Shown: positions 32,758 to 43,872 of the stretch, one piece after another
Layout: every line of letters starts with the position of its first letter
Numbering within the stretch: position 1 is the first letter of the stretch
NCBI GenBank assembly: GCA_018907035.1
Contig: JACCIC010000029.1
Coordinates: 2,514,001-2,578,000 of the forward strand
Source: Sycobia sp. Sy_11
Taxonomy: Eukaryota; Arthropoda; Insecta; Hymenoptera; Epichrysomallidae
Length of the DNA: 64,000 nt
Direction: 5' to 3'
The notes under the pieces: model-generated
The model's input: the letters and a program-made list of their open reading frames with translations, nothing else
The model's database searches: none
Told to the model about the DNA's origin: nothing
Program-made: the position numbers and the translations under genes

Positions 32758-33772
32758 TAGCTACAACTTTTTCCCATCTTTCTGGCAACATACGAATCCC
32801 GTTGCGAAAAAATTCGACCGGTTTGGCCTCTATCCAGTCATCCACCCATTTTTTGGCTTCCTCGTAGGAATGGAAGTGCTGGTCAGCCAGGCCATGCGTC
32901 ATCGATCTGAAGAGATGGTAATCAGACGGAGCAACGTCTGGACTATACGGCGGGTGGGGTAGGACTTCCCATTTGAGCGTTTCTAAGTATGTTTTCACCG
33001 GCGGTGCAACATGTGGGCGAGCATTGTCATGTTGCAAAATAACTTTGTCGTGCCTGTCGGAGTATTGTGGCCGTTTTTCTCGCAGTGCGCGGCTCTAACG
33101 CATCAATTGTCGTCGATAGACCTCGCCCGTGATCCTTTCATTCGGTTTCAGAAGCTCATAGTAAACCACACCTAGCTGTTCCCACCATATACAGAGCATG
33201 AGCTTGGCGCCATGAATATTTGGCTTGGCCGTCGATGATGATGCATGGCCGGGTAGTCCCCATGATTTTCTTCGCTTCGGATTATCGTAACGTATCCACT
33301 TTTCATCGCCAGTCACGATACGATGCAGAAAACCCTTTCTTTTATGTCGCTGAAGCAGCTGTTCGCAAGTGAAAAAACGCCGTTCGACGTCTCTCAGCTT
33401 CAGTTCGTACGGCACCCAATTTCCTTGCTTTTGGATCATTCCCATGGCTTTCAAACGCTTGGAAATGGTTGTTCGGTCAACTCCCAATGCTTCAGCAAGT
33501 TTTTCTTGCGTTTGACAAGAATCTTCATCAAGCAAAGTCGCCAATTCTCGATCTTGAAAGATTTGCGGCCGCCCGGAACGCTCCTTGTCTTCCACGTCGA
33601 AATCACCGCTTTTGAAGCGTCGAAACCATCCGCGAACACTTGAATCATCGACACAACCTTCTCCATAAGCCTCCTGAAGCAATCGATGCGTCTCGGCAGC
33701 AGATTTCTTCAAATTGAACCAATAAAGTGAAACTTCCCGCAAATGACGTCGACTCGGCTCAAATTTCGACAT
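32758..33772 (-). pseudogene. Mariner transposase copy 2 (nonsense and 3' deletion)
   Basis: The ATG at 33772 starts a frame matching the intact transposase through QLMR. There a TTG-to-TAG change at about 33095-33097 stops it near residue 227, before the second catalytic Asp. The same frame continues with RALREKRPQYSDRHDKVI, QHDNARPH and APSDYH down to EKVVAS, after which homologous sequence ends. The first catalytic region TGDEKW is intact. Confidence 0.9.
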
Positions 33773-33944
33773 TTTCACGATATCAAAAATTTATGATGCG
33801 AAAAAATTTTAATTAATGTGTTAATATGGAATTGTTGACATATGAATAAGCTTTGATTATGACATATGTAACCATTGAATACTCGCACAGTATTGGTGGC
33901 GCCATCTCTTACAAAAAACGGGAAAGACTTATTCACACTCCTAA
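32758..33944 (-). mobile_element. Mos1-like mariner copy 2, one end deleted
   Basis: The left end of the element (at 33944 in window coordinates, next to TA 33945-33946) carries the same terminal repeat as 8226-8257. Sequence matches the intact copy with few differences as far as the CTAGCTACAAC block at 32758-32768. The last ~80 bases, including the stop codon region and right inverted repeat, are replaced by unrelated DNA. Confidence 0.9.
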
Positions 33945-34099
33945 TACATTCCTACTCCAGACTATAGTTGTTAACCAGTGTAAAGGCTGATTATTTTCTT
34001 ATTGCGGTTTCTTATTTACAGATTTGTAGACCGGTGTATTATGCCGGTCTACTTATATAGGAAAAATAATCTTTTTATATATGTATGTATATATTTTGA

Positions 34100-35999
34100 T
34101 TGCCAGTATATAATTTGTTTAGAGTATAAGTTGACCGTCAATTCTTGTAATCTCTTCACCCTCGAGCTACTGATCTTTATGAGAGGGGGGACTCTCGAGT
34201 GAAGGTAGTCTTTTAAGATCAAATTCCACATTTTTGAGAGGCCAGCCTCATTTTATTGATGCGACAACTGAATTCCACTTCTTCAACGTAACAGTGGTTT
34301 ATCCTTTCGATCTCTCTACGCAGGTCTCCTTCCACTAGGAGCGCGATGTCGTCTGCATAGGCTATGACTTCGCACCCTAGTCTTGAGAGCTACCAAAGAA
34401 GAGGATCAAGGACAAGGTTCCACAGACATGGACCCAGTACAGATCCTTACGGGCATCCGTTAGGGATTCCAAGTTGTACTTCCTCAAAGCCATCTCGTTT
34501 GTTAAATAGTTGTGTTTCAATTATCCTTTTTAGTCTGTTCAGTACTAGAGCTTCAAGAGCTTGGCGGCAATAGACAAATGGGCCTGTAGGATGCCGGATT
34601 CCTAGGGCTCTTTCGCTTCCCCCTTACGGACTGTAACGACTTGGCCGTCCTTCCACACGTTGGAGAATACCGAAAATCTGAAGCACGAGTTGTATATGTT
34701 GATCAGGTCCTGCTTGATGGTCGGCAGTGCTGTTGGAACGATGGCCGAGTCGAAGCTGTCTGGGCCAGGGCCCTTATCCAGTTTCATCTTGGCCAAGATC
34801 TGATCCAACTAAGCGAGACTAAATTCAACCGCGACTCTCCTGGGCGGAAGCCTGTTTGTCATGTACCTCATATCTTTCTACTCTTGCGTTTCATTTTGTA
34901 TATTGTCTGGAGTGAATAGTGTGTTTAATAGTGCCATTGCAGTACTCACCCAGTCCGGCGTGTAGGTGAATTCGGTAAGCCAGGCAGCAAGGATTCTTCT
35001 GTGACCTTCACCGTCACAAAGTCTCACCATTTGGTCTCTTCAGTTTGCCTGACTGACTCCTTTCTCGTCAGCTCCCGTATAACGGAATCACGCTTGCTCT
35101 GGAACACTCGACAGCCTCGATTTGTAGTCAGTGAACTCTCTCGACTGTCTTCATTTTGGAAGCGCGCATTTCCTTAGGGACCTGGTCTCATTCATCCTCG
35201 AGTACAGCGCAGAAAGTATCCCAGTTCGCTTTCTGTGTGAAGTATCGCTTTAACTTTGGTCTCTGATTTGCAGCATCTGTGCTCACAGGTGTACCTGCTC
35301 TATTGACGTGGAACATGATCGTTCTAGAATCACTGCAGATTCAGTCCTCGGATGATGAGTGTCTCGAGATTCGTGGAGACAAGATTTAAGTCAACATATC
35401 CCTCTCCAACCTCGTTCGAGACGCTAACGATTCTATCTGGCATATTGCATATCCTAAGATTTTACTGAGCTATAAAATTGTCCCATTCTTACCCTTTGCG
35501 GTCGGTGCGATCAGATCTCCACAAGGGAGACCTGGAATTTGAATCGACACCAATTAGCAACCCCCCTAAGTGCATGCAATACCTTATTTAGCTGTATAAG
35601 GTGCACCCCTATTTCGTGGCTAAGCTGGAAATATCCACTAACCACATACATCAACAAAGTGCCCATCCTCACCTCCACCACCGCAAAGTGTGAGTTGATG
35701 AGATGCGTCAGTTTAGCACTGTAACTTCAGGATTAAAGGCTGCTATTGCCACCCAGGAGATATGCCCATCCACATATACCATTCTCGTGCACAGTCCGAA
35801 CACCTATATGGGGGGGGGGGTGGGGTAGGGTCCAGCGCCAGTGCGCTGGTATGGCTTCTATAGAAGCAGGATGTCTACTCCATTTTCCACACACTTTGAT
35901 CTTATGTCTGGAGTAGCCCTGCGCACTCTTCTGGGGATTAGTTGCGCAAAGCGCGGAACAGGCCCACTTTGACGCTTTTGTGCTCTACTGTCCATAATC
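34100..35999 (-). pseudogene. R1-like ORF2: endonuclease and reverse transcriptase
   Basis: Near 35880-35900 the frame reads CVENGVDILLL, followed by the QEPY-type motif now decayed to KPYQ. Farther on is VVEVRMGTLLMYVVSGYFQ, as expected of the AP-like endonuclease. RT sequence includes MKLDKGPGPDSFDSAIVPTA (34720-34790) and, at 34250-34375, EVIAYADDIALLVEGDLRRE with the YADD catalytic pair intact, then MRLASQKCGI. Numerous stops and indels separate these blocks. Enzyme activity is not possible. Confidence 0.78.
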
Positions 36000-36945
36000 T
36001 GTGGAGTTCAATAATCTCTCCATAGCAGCTTTATATGCTAGACACTTTGTGTCCATTGAGCTGTGATTGCTTGGTCTTCTGCCCTTTGGACAATTTAGCC
36101 TCATAGGCGCTGATTCCTTTTTAGTGTAATCATTGCTCCCATGGTTCCATAGACTGCAATGGGAGCAGGATTGCTCTACTTTGCAATGCTTAACTACTTA
36201 CCCGTATCCTTGGCACTTACAGCATCTAGTGATCTGGAGATAATCCTGAACTCTGCAAAAGAGCCACTATACGTAGACTCTCTTACGTTGGAGTAATTTA
36301 CTCCTGATCTCAGAGGCTACCTCAACAACCCGCTTTGTAGTTGCATCACTTGCTTGTTTTGAAGCGGGGTTTGAAAAATTCAGAGAATTCGTCTGTTGAT
36401 GAGGCCAGCTCCTCATTCTGTTCGTGTATCGCCGAGGTCACTTCGTCTGGTGATATATCCTTAATCCTTGTGCCCCGTGTTGGGGCCTCAATTTCAAAGA
36501 GGTCCGTGAGACTCTTTGATGCTTTTAATTTTCCTAACCCCGTTTCAGTAGTCATTTCCACCACTAGACCCCTCCTAGTGTCTCTTAAGTTCCTTATCTG
36601 AAACTGTGCCTGCCTCGGGTGGAAAGTATTTTGAAGAACTTTCTATGCCTGTCAATTGGAGGAGATTTTCTCCATGTCCCTCGGTTTACGAAAGTCCACT
36701 TTTGGTCATGGTCTTATGGTAGCTTTGACAATTTGGGCTTTTGGAGCGACCAACTTGCTTTGCTTATTCCTTTGCGTTTCGGCCGACTTTGCTGCCGCAG
36801 ATGCGTATGTCTGCGGTGCCTTAACCGTTTTTGGATCAAGGTCATGCAAGGGCTTCGACCTTTCCTCCGCATGAGCACATCTGTTGGATATCTCCGAGAT
36901 GACTACCATTAACTCCTTTCTGCTTTTCAGCTCCTCCTTCCTCAA
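36000..36945 (-). pseudogene. R1-like ORF1 (Gag) with CCHC knuckles
   Basis: Two frames give an acidic/basic N-terminal part (RKELMVVISEISNRCAHAEE, TYASAAAKSAE) and LGKLKASKSLTDLFEIEAP. Further on, across a stop, the knuckle cluster reads RCCKCQGYG and VKHC, CSHCSLWNHGSNDYTK, then KGRRPSNHSSMD and KCLAYKAAMERLL (36010-36240). This spacing of three CCHC/CCHH-like knuckles followed by NHSS is a hallmark of R1/Jockey-type ORF1 proteins that bind element RNA. Stops within it make it a pseudogene. Confidence 0.75.
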
Positions 36946-37135
36946 AAAGCCCTGAGGAGGGGCTAAACAAGAGTTGAGTTCAGCTATACGACATGTACTG
37001 GTCCGTCGACCTTGCCGTTCTCGCCGCGGAGGGGCGATCTTCTCCGTTACGATAAAACTTCGGGGCGATCTTCTCCGTTATGCCGTCTGCAGCGGCAGAA
37101 AGTACCTAATTATTCCTCCACACACGCTAGCCTGG

Positions 37136-37177
37136 CGCGTACTGTATCGCGTGTCTACCCACGCGATACAGTACGCG
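37136..37177. repeat. Perfect 18-bp hairpin
   Basis: CGCGTACTGTATCGCGTG, a 6-base loop TCTACC and the exact reverse complement CACGCGATACAGTACGCG. It lies between the R1 and Gypsy fragments. Just upstream, GGGGCGATCTTCTCCGTTA occurs twice (37034-37052 and about 37063-37081). Confidence 0.9.
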
Positions 37178-37273
37178 TTGTAGTACGCTGTCCGCTGGCA
37201 CTGCGAGGTAGCAGTCCAAGAACATGCTTCTTTTCGAATATCCTGATGCCTATTGAGATGGCTCTACCACCCG

Positions 37274-38960
37274 TCAAGAGCATCTTCTACGTACTCTCGG
37301 CCCTCGTTCTTTGGACGCGTTGGCGAGTGTTGACTGCTCCGGCTGTCGGCCATAAAGCAGCATAGCCCGGCTGGACCCAGTAGTAGACGACAGTATGGTA
37401 TTATATTCGAAGACAATTTCGGCTAGATTGTCGTCCCAGGCACGGTGATTCTCCTCGACGAAGCTACTGATCATCGTCTTCACCGTATGGTTCACACGTT
37501 CTACAGACTTATATTGGAAGTGGTAAGCAGGCGTATATGCGTGCTCCACTCCCCTTTCGCCCAAGAATTCTTCAATGACACGATTATAGAATTCCGTGCC
37601 GTAATTGGTCAGGAGAACCTCTGGTGTTCCGCACCGCAGTACAATCCGTACCGTGAGCTCACGGAGCATTGTTTGGGCATTGGCGCAGCCAATCGGCATG
37701 ACTTCGATCCACTGCGTAAATACATCTTCGAAGATAAGGATGTGCTCCTGCTCATAGACGCTCTTGGGGACGGGACCCATGACGTCACTCGCAACTATCT
37801 GCCATGGTCGCTGACCTACTTGCCCTGCTGACATACTTGGCATGGACGTACATATGCTGCTACGTCGGCATACATGTCAGACCAGTAATAATATGAGACT
37901 ATGCGGGCATGACTCTTTTCATGACCCATGTGGCTATGGTGGGCTTGTCGAGGCACTCGATAAGCACGCTCTCTCGCTGCGCTTTGGGCACGACGAGTTT
38001 CCATGCTGTGTTGTCCACGATGTCTCTGTCAGGGCCAGGCCAGGACAGTAGCGATAAAGATAACCACTTACAATTTCGCTCTTGTCCGTTGATGACCTGT
38101 AGTAGCACAGCACCGAGGCCCGGGTTGTTCGCATCTCTCTGTACGATGAACATTTCCTCGAAGTGTGGCGATTGCAGAGTAGGCGCCGATGCGATGAGCG
38201 CTTTCGTCTGCTCAAACGCATCCCTTGCTCTCGACCCCAGTCATCATGGCAATCCTTTTTTGTGAGTCGCGTCAGAGGGTCCGCGATGGATGCAAAGTCG
38301 CGCAAAAACTTGCGATACCACGAGGCCATCCACATTAAATGCCTTAGCTGCTTAAGATTACGGGAGGCCGGGTACGCGAGAACCAGCTCGACCTTCGCCG
38401 GATCGGGCCTGAAACCTTCGCGGATCACCAGGATGCCGAGGTACTTCACCTCGGGCTGGCATAATTCGCTCTTCTCACGGTTTACCATGATCCCTGCCGC
38501 CCCTACGCGCTTCAGCACGTACTGGAGCCACTTCAGGTGCTCCTCGAACGACTCTGTCAGTACGATTATATCGTTGAGGTAAGTTCTGCTGCCGCCCTTT
38601 CGACTGCTTGCTGGTGCGGTATTATAGCACTTACTGACACTAGTAGACGCAAAATAGTCGTATCAAAATTAATTGTATTAGCTGAGGTGCTCAGCTCTTC
38701 GCATTTTTGCTCAATGAATGAGCATCATCGTAACTTTGATCGAAGGCCGCATCGGCATTCGGCTGATTAGACTCTATAAAATCGGTTGATGTGACTCACC
38801 AACGAGCCATCGGCAAAGGTGATCGCACATCATGAATCGCAATCCGTCTGTCTTTAGCTCTGTCGCGTTCGGAGCATCGTTCAATTCTTGAAAGTCCAGG
38901 TAAGCGATCCAGTTTTCCAATTCTTGCTTGGGGTTTACCTGGTGCTGTTACCCCTCCATT
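37274..38960 (-). pseudogene. Ty3/Gypsy pol fragment: RT, thumb, integrase
   Basis: Minus-strand order is the RT C-terminal half (YLNDIIVLTESFEEHLKWL at about 38535-38590, where YLDD is YLND), the thumb (KYLGILVIREGFRPDPAKVE), a broken RNase H, an integrase zinc domain (HSHMGHEKSHARIVSYYYW, RPCQVCQQGK) and the integrase core (IVASDVMGPVPKS, LLTNYGTEFYNRVIEEF, KSVERVNHTVKTMI). The second catalytic Asp of the integrase is Asn (TNYG for TDYG), and the RT Asp is also lost. Both changes are G-to-A on the coding strand. No LTRs are visible. The R1 fragment adjoins on the left. Confidence 0.82.
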
Positions 38961-39251
38961 CGTTTAATTTGCTGTAAATATTTGGCTGTTTGTCAAGAGG
39001 AGCTGAATGTGCGTGCATTCTTCTAACTCGATTTATGCGCTCGCAATAAGTTATAGAAGAAATCTTATTTTCTACGAAAATGCGAATTGTTGCATCGGCC
39101 CTAAGTAGAACGCAGACCAGCTCCAAATGAGTGCGAGAACGCGTAAAAAAAAGAGAGAACGCAGCTGGAAAAGAGAGAACTTCGCGGTGAAGTTCTCGTA
39201 TAAATTAAACTAAATGAACAAAGAAACAAAATTTTTTAATATTTTATATTT

Positions 39252-39253
39252 AA

Positions 39254-39295
<42 letters not shown>

Positions 39296-39296
39296 T
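39252..39296. repeat. (AT)n(GT)n compound microsatellite
   Basis: An AT dinucleotide run passes directly into a TG run. Confidence 0.9.
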
Positions 39297-39983
39297 TTGT
39301 ATTTACATATATAGATCTGATATATAACTATCGCGTGATTTTGTTGTATACTAGCTTAATAAGGTTTCTGTTTTCATTCACACCAGCATATACAGAGAGT
39401 ACCATACATGAAACTTTTCTGATAAATTTCTAAAAACTCGCGTGTTTTCCAGGAGCATACGTATACCTCAAGAATTCGCTTGTAACTTTGTTTCAAAGTT
39501 TATTCGAAATGTGCAGAATTTCAGAGTTTTGTCATTATTCGAAAATTTGCATTAGGTCGAAAATAACGCTGACGTCAATATGCGCGAGCCCTGTGTAAAT
39601 ATTCCCAGAACCGACGGGCCGATGATCAGGCGGCTCGCGAGGCGTGACCCTCCCCGTTCACAATGTGCGCGATGAACGTCCGCGGAACACCGCGCATGCG
39701 TGCAGACTGGAGGACGCGCCTCCCAAGCACTAGCTATAGCTTCGTTCGTAGTATAGGATTTGCCTACACTCACCACGCTTATCGACGTTCTGAGACAGCA
39801 GAGGCCAGCAGCTAGAATTCGGAAAAAATGCGCGGGCAAAGAGAAGTAAATGAATATATGACAGGATGAAATAACAAATCAGATTTATTTATTAAACAGG
39901 TAAAAGTACACGGCCGCTGAAACTGAGGAAGGCGCGGGACGAGAGAACCTAAATCCCCGACACCCACACGCTCTCTATTTCAC

Positions 39984-39985
<2 letters not shown>

Positions 39986-40031
<46 letters not shown>
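39986..40031. repeat. (CT)n microsatellite
   Basis: This is a CT dinucleotide run of about 45 bases. Confidence 0.9.
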
Positions 40032-40034
<3 letters not shown>

Positions 40035-40203
40035 CTCACGTACACTCGCTGTGCAAGCAGGCACCTATTTCGCCGATGGCGAGTCTGTCCGTTTTGCACC
40101 CAAAGAAATTATCGCCTATCGCTGGTACTGAATTCGAGGAAACAAACTCGAGCCCGGCTCGGGTTTGCTTACAAACATGCGGACACATACGATCGATCGC
40201 AAT

Positions 40204-40299
40204 GGTCTAGAATAATAATAACATATCTATCTAAATTAATAAATATTTTGTTATTGGTCTTACAATCCAATCAATTCAATCTAAAAATAAAATAAAAAT

Positions 40300-40330
<31 letters not shown>

Positions 40331-40549
40331 TAAATAAAAAATAAATAAAAAAAATAAAAAAAAAATAAAATAAAAATTAAAAATAAAAATTAAATTAAAA
40401 ATTAAATAAAAATTATAATGACAGTCAGACTGTCCTTGTTTACATTCACCCCCGTAGACTAATCTGAAAATAAAATATTAGCTGAAAAAATTCTTCGTTA
40501 GGAAAGTGCAGTCTGACTGTCCCCAACACCCTTACCTAATTGAAGACTT
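40204..40549 (-). repeat. 3' PLE terminal repeat with (AAAAT)n tract and palindrome
   Basis: Downstream of the hammerhead on the minus strand are GGGGACAGTCAGACTGCACT, a block with TTTTATTTTCAG (possible splice acceptor), GGACAGTCTGACTGTC, a T-rich tract and TTGGATTGTAAGACCAATAA. The same parts occur, diverged, in all other PLE remnants in the window. Confidence 0.8.
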
Positions 40550-40589
40550 GTCCAACGTTTCGAGCTCGCTACAGCTCCTCATCAGGGAC
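40550..40589 (-). ncRNA. Minimal type I hammerhead ribozyme in the PLE terminal repeat
   Basis: On the minus strand: GTCC (stem I, 40589-40586), CTGATGA (40585-40579), a stem-loop with arms GAGCT/AGCTC around GTAGCG, GAAA (40561-40558), CGTT, then GGAC (40553-40550) pairing with GTCC. Both universally conserved core boxes are present, and the predicted cut follows GTT. Stem III would be only the self-complementary ACGT, the short helix known for PLE hammerheads, which are thought to work best as dimers. Two decayed relatives in other PLE copies support it as a family feature. Cleavage itself is inferred. Confidence 0.82.
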
Positions 40590-40701
40590 TAATCTAAACC
40601 TTATATTCTAATCTATATATACCCATCCCACCACCAAATTTAGTAAATTAGATATAAATTCCCCCTCTACACAAATTGTCCAAAACCAATCAATTTAATA
40701 A

Positions 40702-43130
40702 GGAATGATAAACACTGTCCAATCTACCAGACTCTAACATTAAATTCACATTATTTGGATTCCTGGAAATCTGAATACTTTAAAAACTCTCCCGTTTATA
40801 CTTATTATTAATACCATGTTCCAAAATATCCACATTCACAAAATCAAAAGAATGTAAAAACTTTAAACAATGCTCTTTTGAACCGGAAGCAATATGTGAG
40901 CTACGTAAACTATATTTATGCTCATAAATTCTCTTTTTAAATTCTCTTTTTTAAATATCTACCTGTTTGTCCAATATAGCATTTATCACAATCCCTGCAA
41001 TTAATCTTGTAAAAAACTCCTGATTTTAAGCATAAATCATCCTTAACTTTGCAATTATTAAACAATCTACTCAAATTATTGCTATTTTTAAAGAAAATTT
41101 GAATGTTATAGTTCCGAAAATTTCTTTTTATTCTTTCAGACAATCCTTGAACATATGCCAAGACAATAATTTTGCCTCCGTTAACATCAATTCCTGCACT
41201 ATGTCTATTTTCGGTATTATAAATGTCAAACAATCTTTCAGCAATTAATCTATTAATAAATTGAATTGGATAACCATTATTAATGAAAGTCTCTCTTGCT
41301 ATCTGTAAATTATTTTGTCTAAAATCTTTATGTGACAATTTAATTGCTCTGTCAATGACACCTTTTAATGCTCTAATTTTGTTTCCGAATTGGTGGTGTG
41401 AATTAAAATCTAAAATGAAGTGAAAATTAAGTTTCACCTTATTATTACTACATCTAATGACATTAATGTCCAGAAAACTTACTGACTATTAACTTCAACC
41501 TCCCTTGTAAATTTAATTTTGTCATGTACAGAATTGAAAACATCCACCATTTCATCCACAAAAACTTCCGGAACAATTGTAAAGATATCATCAACATATC
41601 TCTTAAATATCATTGGTTCAAAAAGCGATTTTGACAAGGCTATACTTTCCAACTTTTCCATGACTAAATTAGCTATAACCGGTGACAAAGGCGACCCCAT
41701 TGGACATCCGTATTTTTGTTCATAAAATTTATTATCAAATGAAAAAACTGTGTTATTAAAAACCAAATTAATTGCTTTAATATATTCGTTCTTTGTTAAT
41801 TTTGTATACAAATTAATTTCATTCTACTTTTCCTGTATAATATCATTCAACAACTCTAAAGGTACATTTGTAAACAAATATACTACATCCAAGGAAATCA
41901 TCTTGTAGTTTTTCGGAATGACAATATCTTTCATTTCATTGTAAAAACACCAACTATCCTTAATGTCTGAACTAGTTCTTTTCCAACTATCTTAACCAAT
42001 ATATTAGACAAAAATCTAGCAATATTATAAGTTGGGAAACCTATGGAAGATATTATTATTCTAAATGTCAGATTTTCTTTATGAATCTTGGAAGCCCATA
42101 ACATTTTGCTACAGTTCCATTTTCACATTTTAAATACTTATATGTAGTATCATTTATATATTCATTTCTTTTCTAATTATTTAATAACTCTTTCAAATTA
42201 TTTTGTAGCTTAATGATATGTGGATTACCAATCTTCAAATAAGTACTATCATCATTTAATATATTATTTATACAATTTTTGTAATCAATTTTATTGGAAG
42301 CTACAGTTACATTACCTTTGTCGGCCTTTTGGAAGATTATATTAGGGTTATTTCTCAAAAAATTCTTCGCGGTAATTAAATCATGTATAAAATTACTATT
42401 TAAAAAATTATCAAATTTATTTTCTCTTTTAAAATTACTAATGACATTAACGAAAGATGCCCTACATTCCTTATTCACTTCATCATTTAAACCAAAAAGA
42501 TTACTTTCAACCTCCGCGATGATTTCTTTGATCGGGAGATTATTTTTACAATATAATAGTCCATGTTTGGCACCTTTAGACATGATTTTTATTACTTCAT
42601 TTGGTATCTCCTTGTCAGTTAGATTCCTAAACCAATTTTTATTGTTTGCATTGTTAATCTGATAGCTTTGAAATTGTTTTTTATTTCTTAAACACAAATT
42701 TCCTTTTTAATGTTTGTCTATTAATATATTTTGTCTTAATAAAATGTTTGTTTTGACCAAGAAAAAATTCATGTACTTCATTTCTTTCTATATTTTGATA
42801 TAAATAATGTTCAATCTTTAATAAATATCTATTTAAGGAATGAATCTGAGTATGTAAATCTCTAATTTCTAAATTAAGTGATTTATTTTTGAAAAAGAAG
42901 ATATTCTTCTTTAGATCATTACAAACATAATTACTATAAACCTGCAAAAAATATTCATCATGAGATCTATTATTAATGTGTACCGGAAATATATTTGATT
43001 TCTTGCATCTAATAAGGAATGTAAGTTTTTCTTTAAGAATTACAACTTTTGAGTTCATTTTAATCCATTTGGAACAATAATCTTTAATAGTACTACCATA
43101 TTTACAATAAATTTCTCTAAAATAAATCAT
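40702..43130 (-). pseudogene. Penelope-type RT / GIY-YIG endonuclease (frameshifted)
   Basis: The start is near 43130 (MIYFREIYCKYGSTIKDYC). The N-terminal domain runs to about 42175. RT follows in broken frames: YGLP-KIHK-like at about 42090, SLDVVYLFTNVP at about 41870, YGCPMGSPLSPVIANLVMEK at 41645-41705 and KRYVDDIFTIVPE at about 41580, with the YVDD Asp pair intact. The GIY-YIG domain reads VFYKINCRDCDKCYIGQTGR (40950-41010), ahead of LKKRI and EHKYSL. At least four frame breaks occur (near 42690, 42100, 41820 and 41475). In Penelope elements the RT primes from a chromosomal nick and the endonuclease makes that nick. Confidence 0.87.
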
Positions 43131-43218
43131 GACATACCCCTTTAATTTATGTTAAATAGACCTTTTATTTTAAAACAATTGAATTGTCGACTGCCCATAT
43201 ACAAATTAATAAATATGG

Positions 43219-43380
43219 TCTAGAATAATAATAACATATCTATCTAAATTAATAAATATTTTTTATTGGTCTTACAGTCCAATCAATTCAATCTAAAAAT
43301 AAAATAAAAATAAAAATAAAAAATAAAAATAAAAATAAAAAAAAAAAAATAAAAAAAAAAAAATAATAATAATACATATC
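43219..43380 (-). repeat. 5' PLE terminal repeat (short copy)
   Basis: It repeats 40204-40330 with few changes, includes the (AAAAT)n tract and lacks the hammerhead and palindrome parts. It lies just before the coding region in element orientation. Confidence 0.8.
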
Positions 43381-43872
43381 TATCTAACATAGAAGCTCAG
43401 ATTATAATATTATAGTTCAAGAGAAAGTGATTCATTAATAGTATTGAAGTGCAACCAGAAACAGCAGGTTGACTTAAAAATATGTTTTTATTATATTTAA
43501 ATAAATAGTAATAGAATGAAATTATAAATAAATTCGTAGTATTAATGGATTGAATACTATGAATTTATTAAACTATTGTACGGACTACCTGAGTTTTCGT
43601 TATGATTATACATTTACTATATATAAGCCATTATATGTTACAATTATACGATGAATGCGTATATGCTATGAGAAGAAAAATTTTCGGCTACAGGCATGTA
43701 ATTCTATATATAAATATACACATAGTGCACTATCGGAACATCCGGTTTGACTGTACGCATTCGATACTTTATCTTTGTATTTTCTTTTTACTAGATTGCA
43801 TATATATTTAATTTAATTGGTTTATTTATTAATAATAATTAACATTAATAATAATCAACATAATAGTAACAA
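43381..43872. other. Unassigned AT-rich spacer
   Basis: There is no recognisable gene. It may hold the truncated inner part of the LTR element to its right. Confidence 0.4.

Larger units (their letters stand above)
34100..36960 (-). mobile_element. R1-clade non-LTR retrotransposon, decayed and 3' truncated
   Basis: On the minus strand, a Gag-like ORF1 with three zinc knuckles is followed by an ORF2 with an endonuclease and a reverse transcriptase carrying a YADD motif. This is the layout of R1-clade LINEs. R1 members often insert at fixed rDNA sites, but no rDNA is visible here. Both ORFs contain many stops and frameshifts. No RNase H-like region or poly(A) end is seen, and the RT ends soon after YADD at about 34100. 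Confidence 0.8.
38961..40203. other. Unassigned intron sequence with microsatellites
   Basis: There is no recognisable gene. AGAGAGAACTTCGCGGTGAAGTTCTC near 39172-39197 holds a small hairpin. A GC-rich patch at 39560-39840 and a patch at 39900-39960 are unassigned. Microsatellites are listed separately. Confidence 0.5.
40204..43380 (-). mobile_element. Penelope-like retroelement, near full length, with direct terminal repeats
   Basis: On the minus strand, a short terminal repeat (43219-43380) precedes a ~2.4 kb coding region with Penelope-type RT and a GIY-YIG endonuclease. After it come a hammerhead ribozyme and the longer terminal repeat (40204-40600). The two repeats share GGTCTAGAATAATAATAACA and the following 45 bases (as read on + at 40204 and 43219), plus a long (AAAAT)n tract. 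This pLTR layout, with RT joined to GIY-YIG, is specific to Penelope-like elements. The coding region has frameshifts, so this copy is inactive. Confidence 0.9.
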
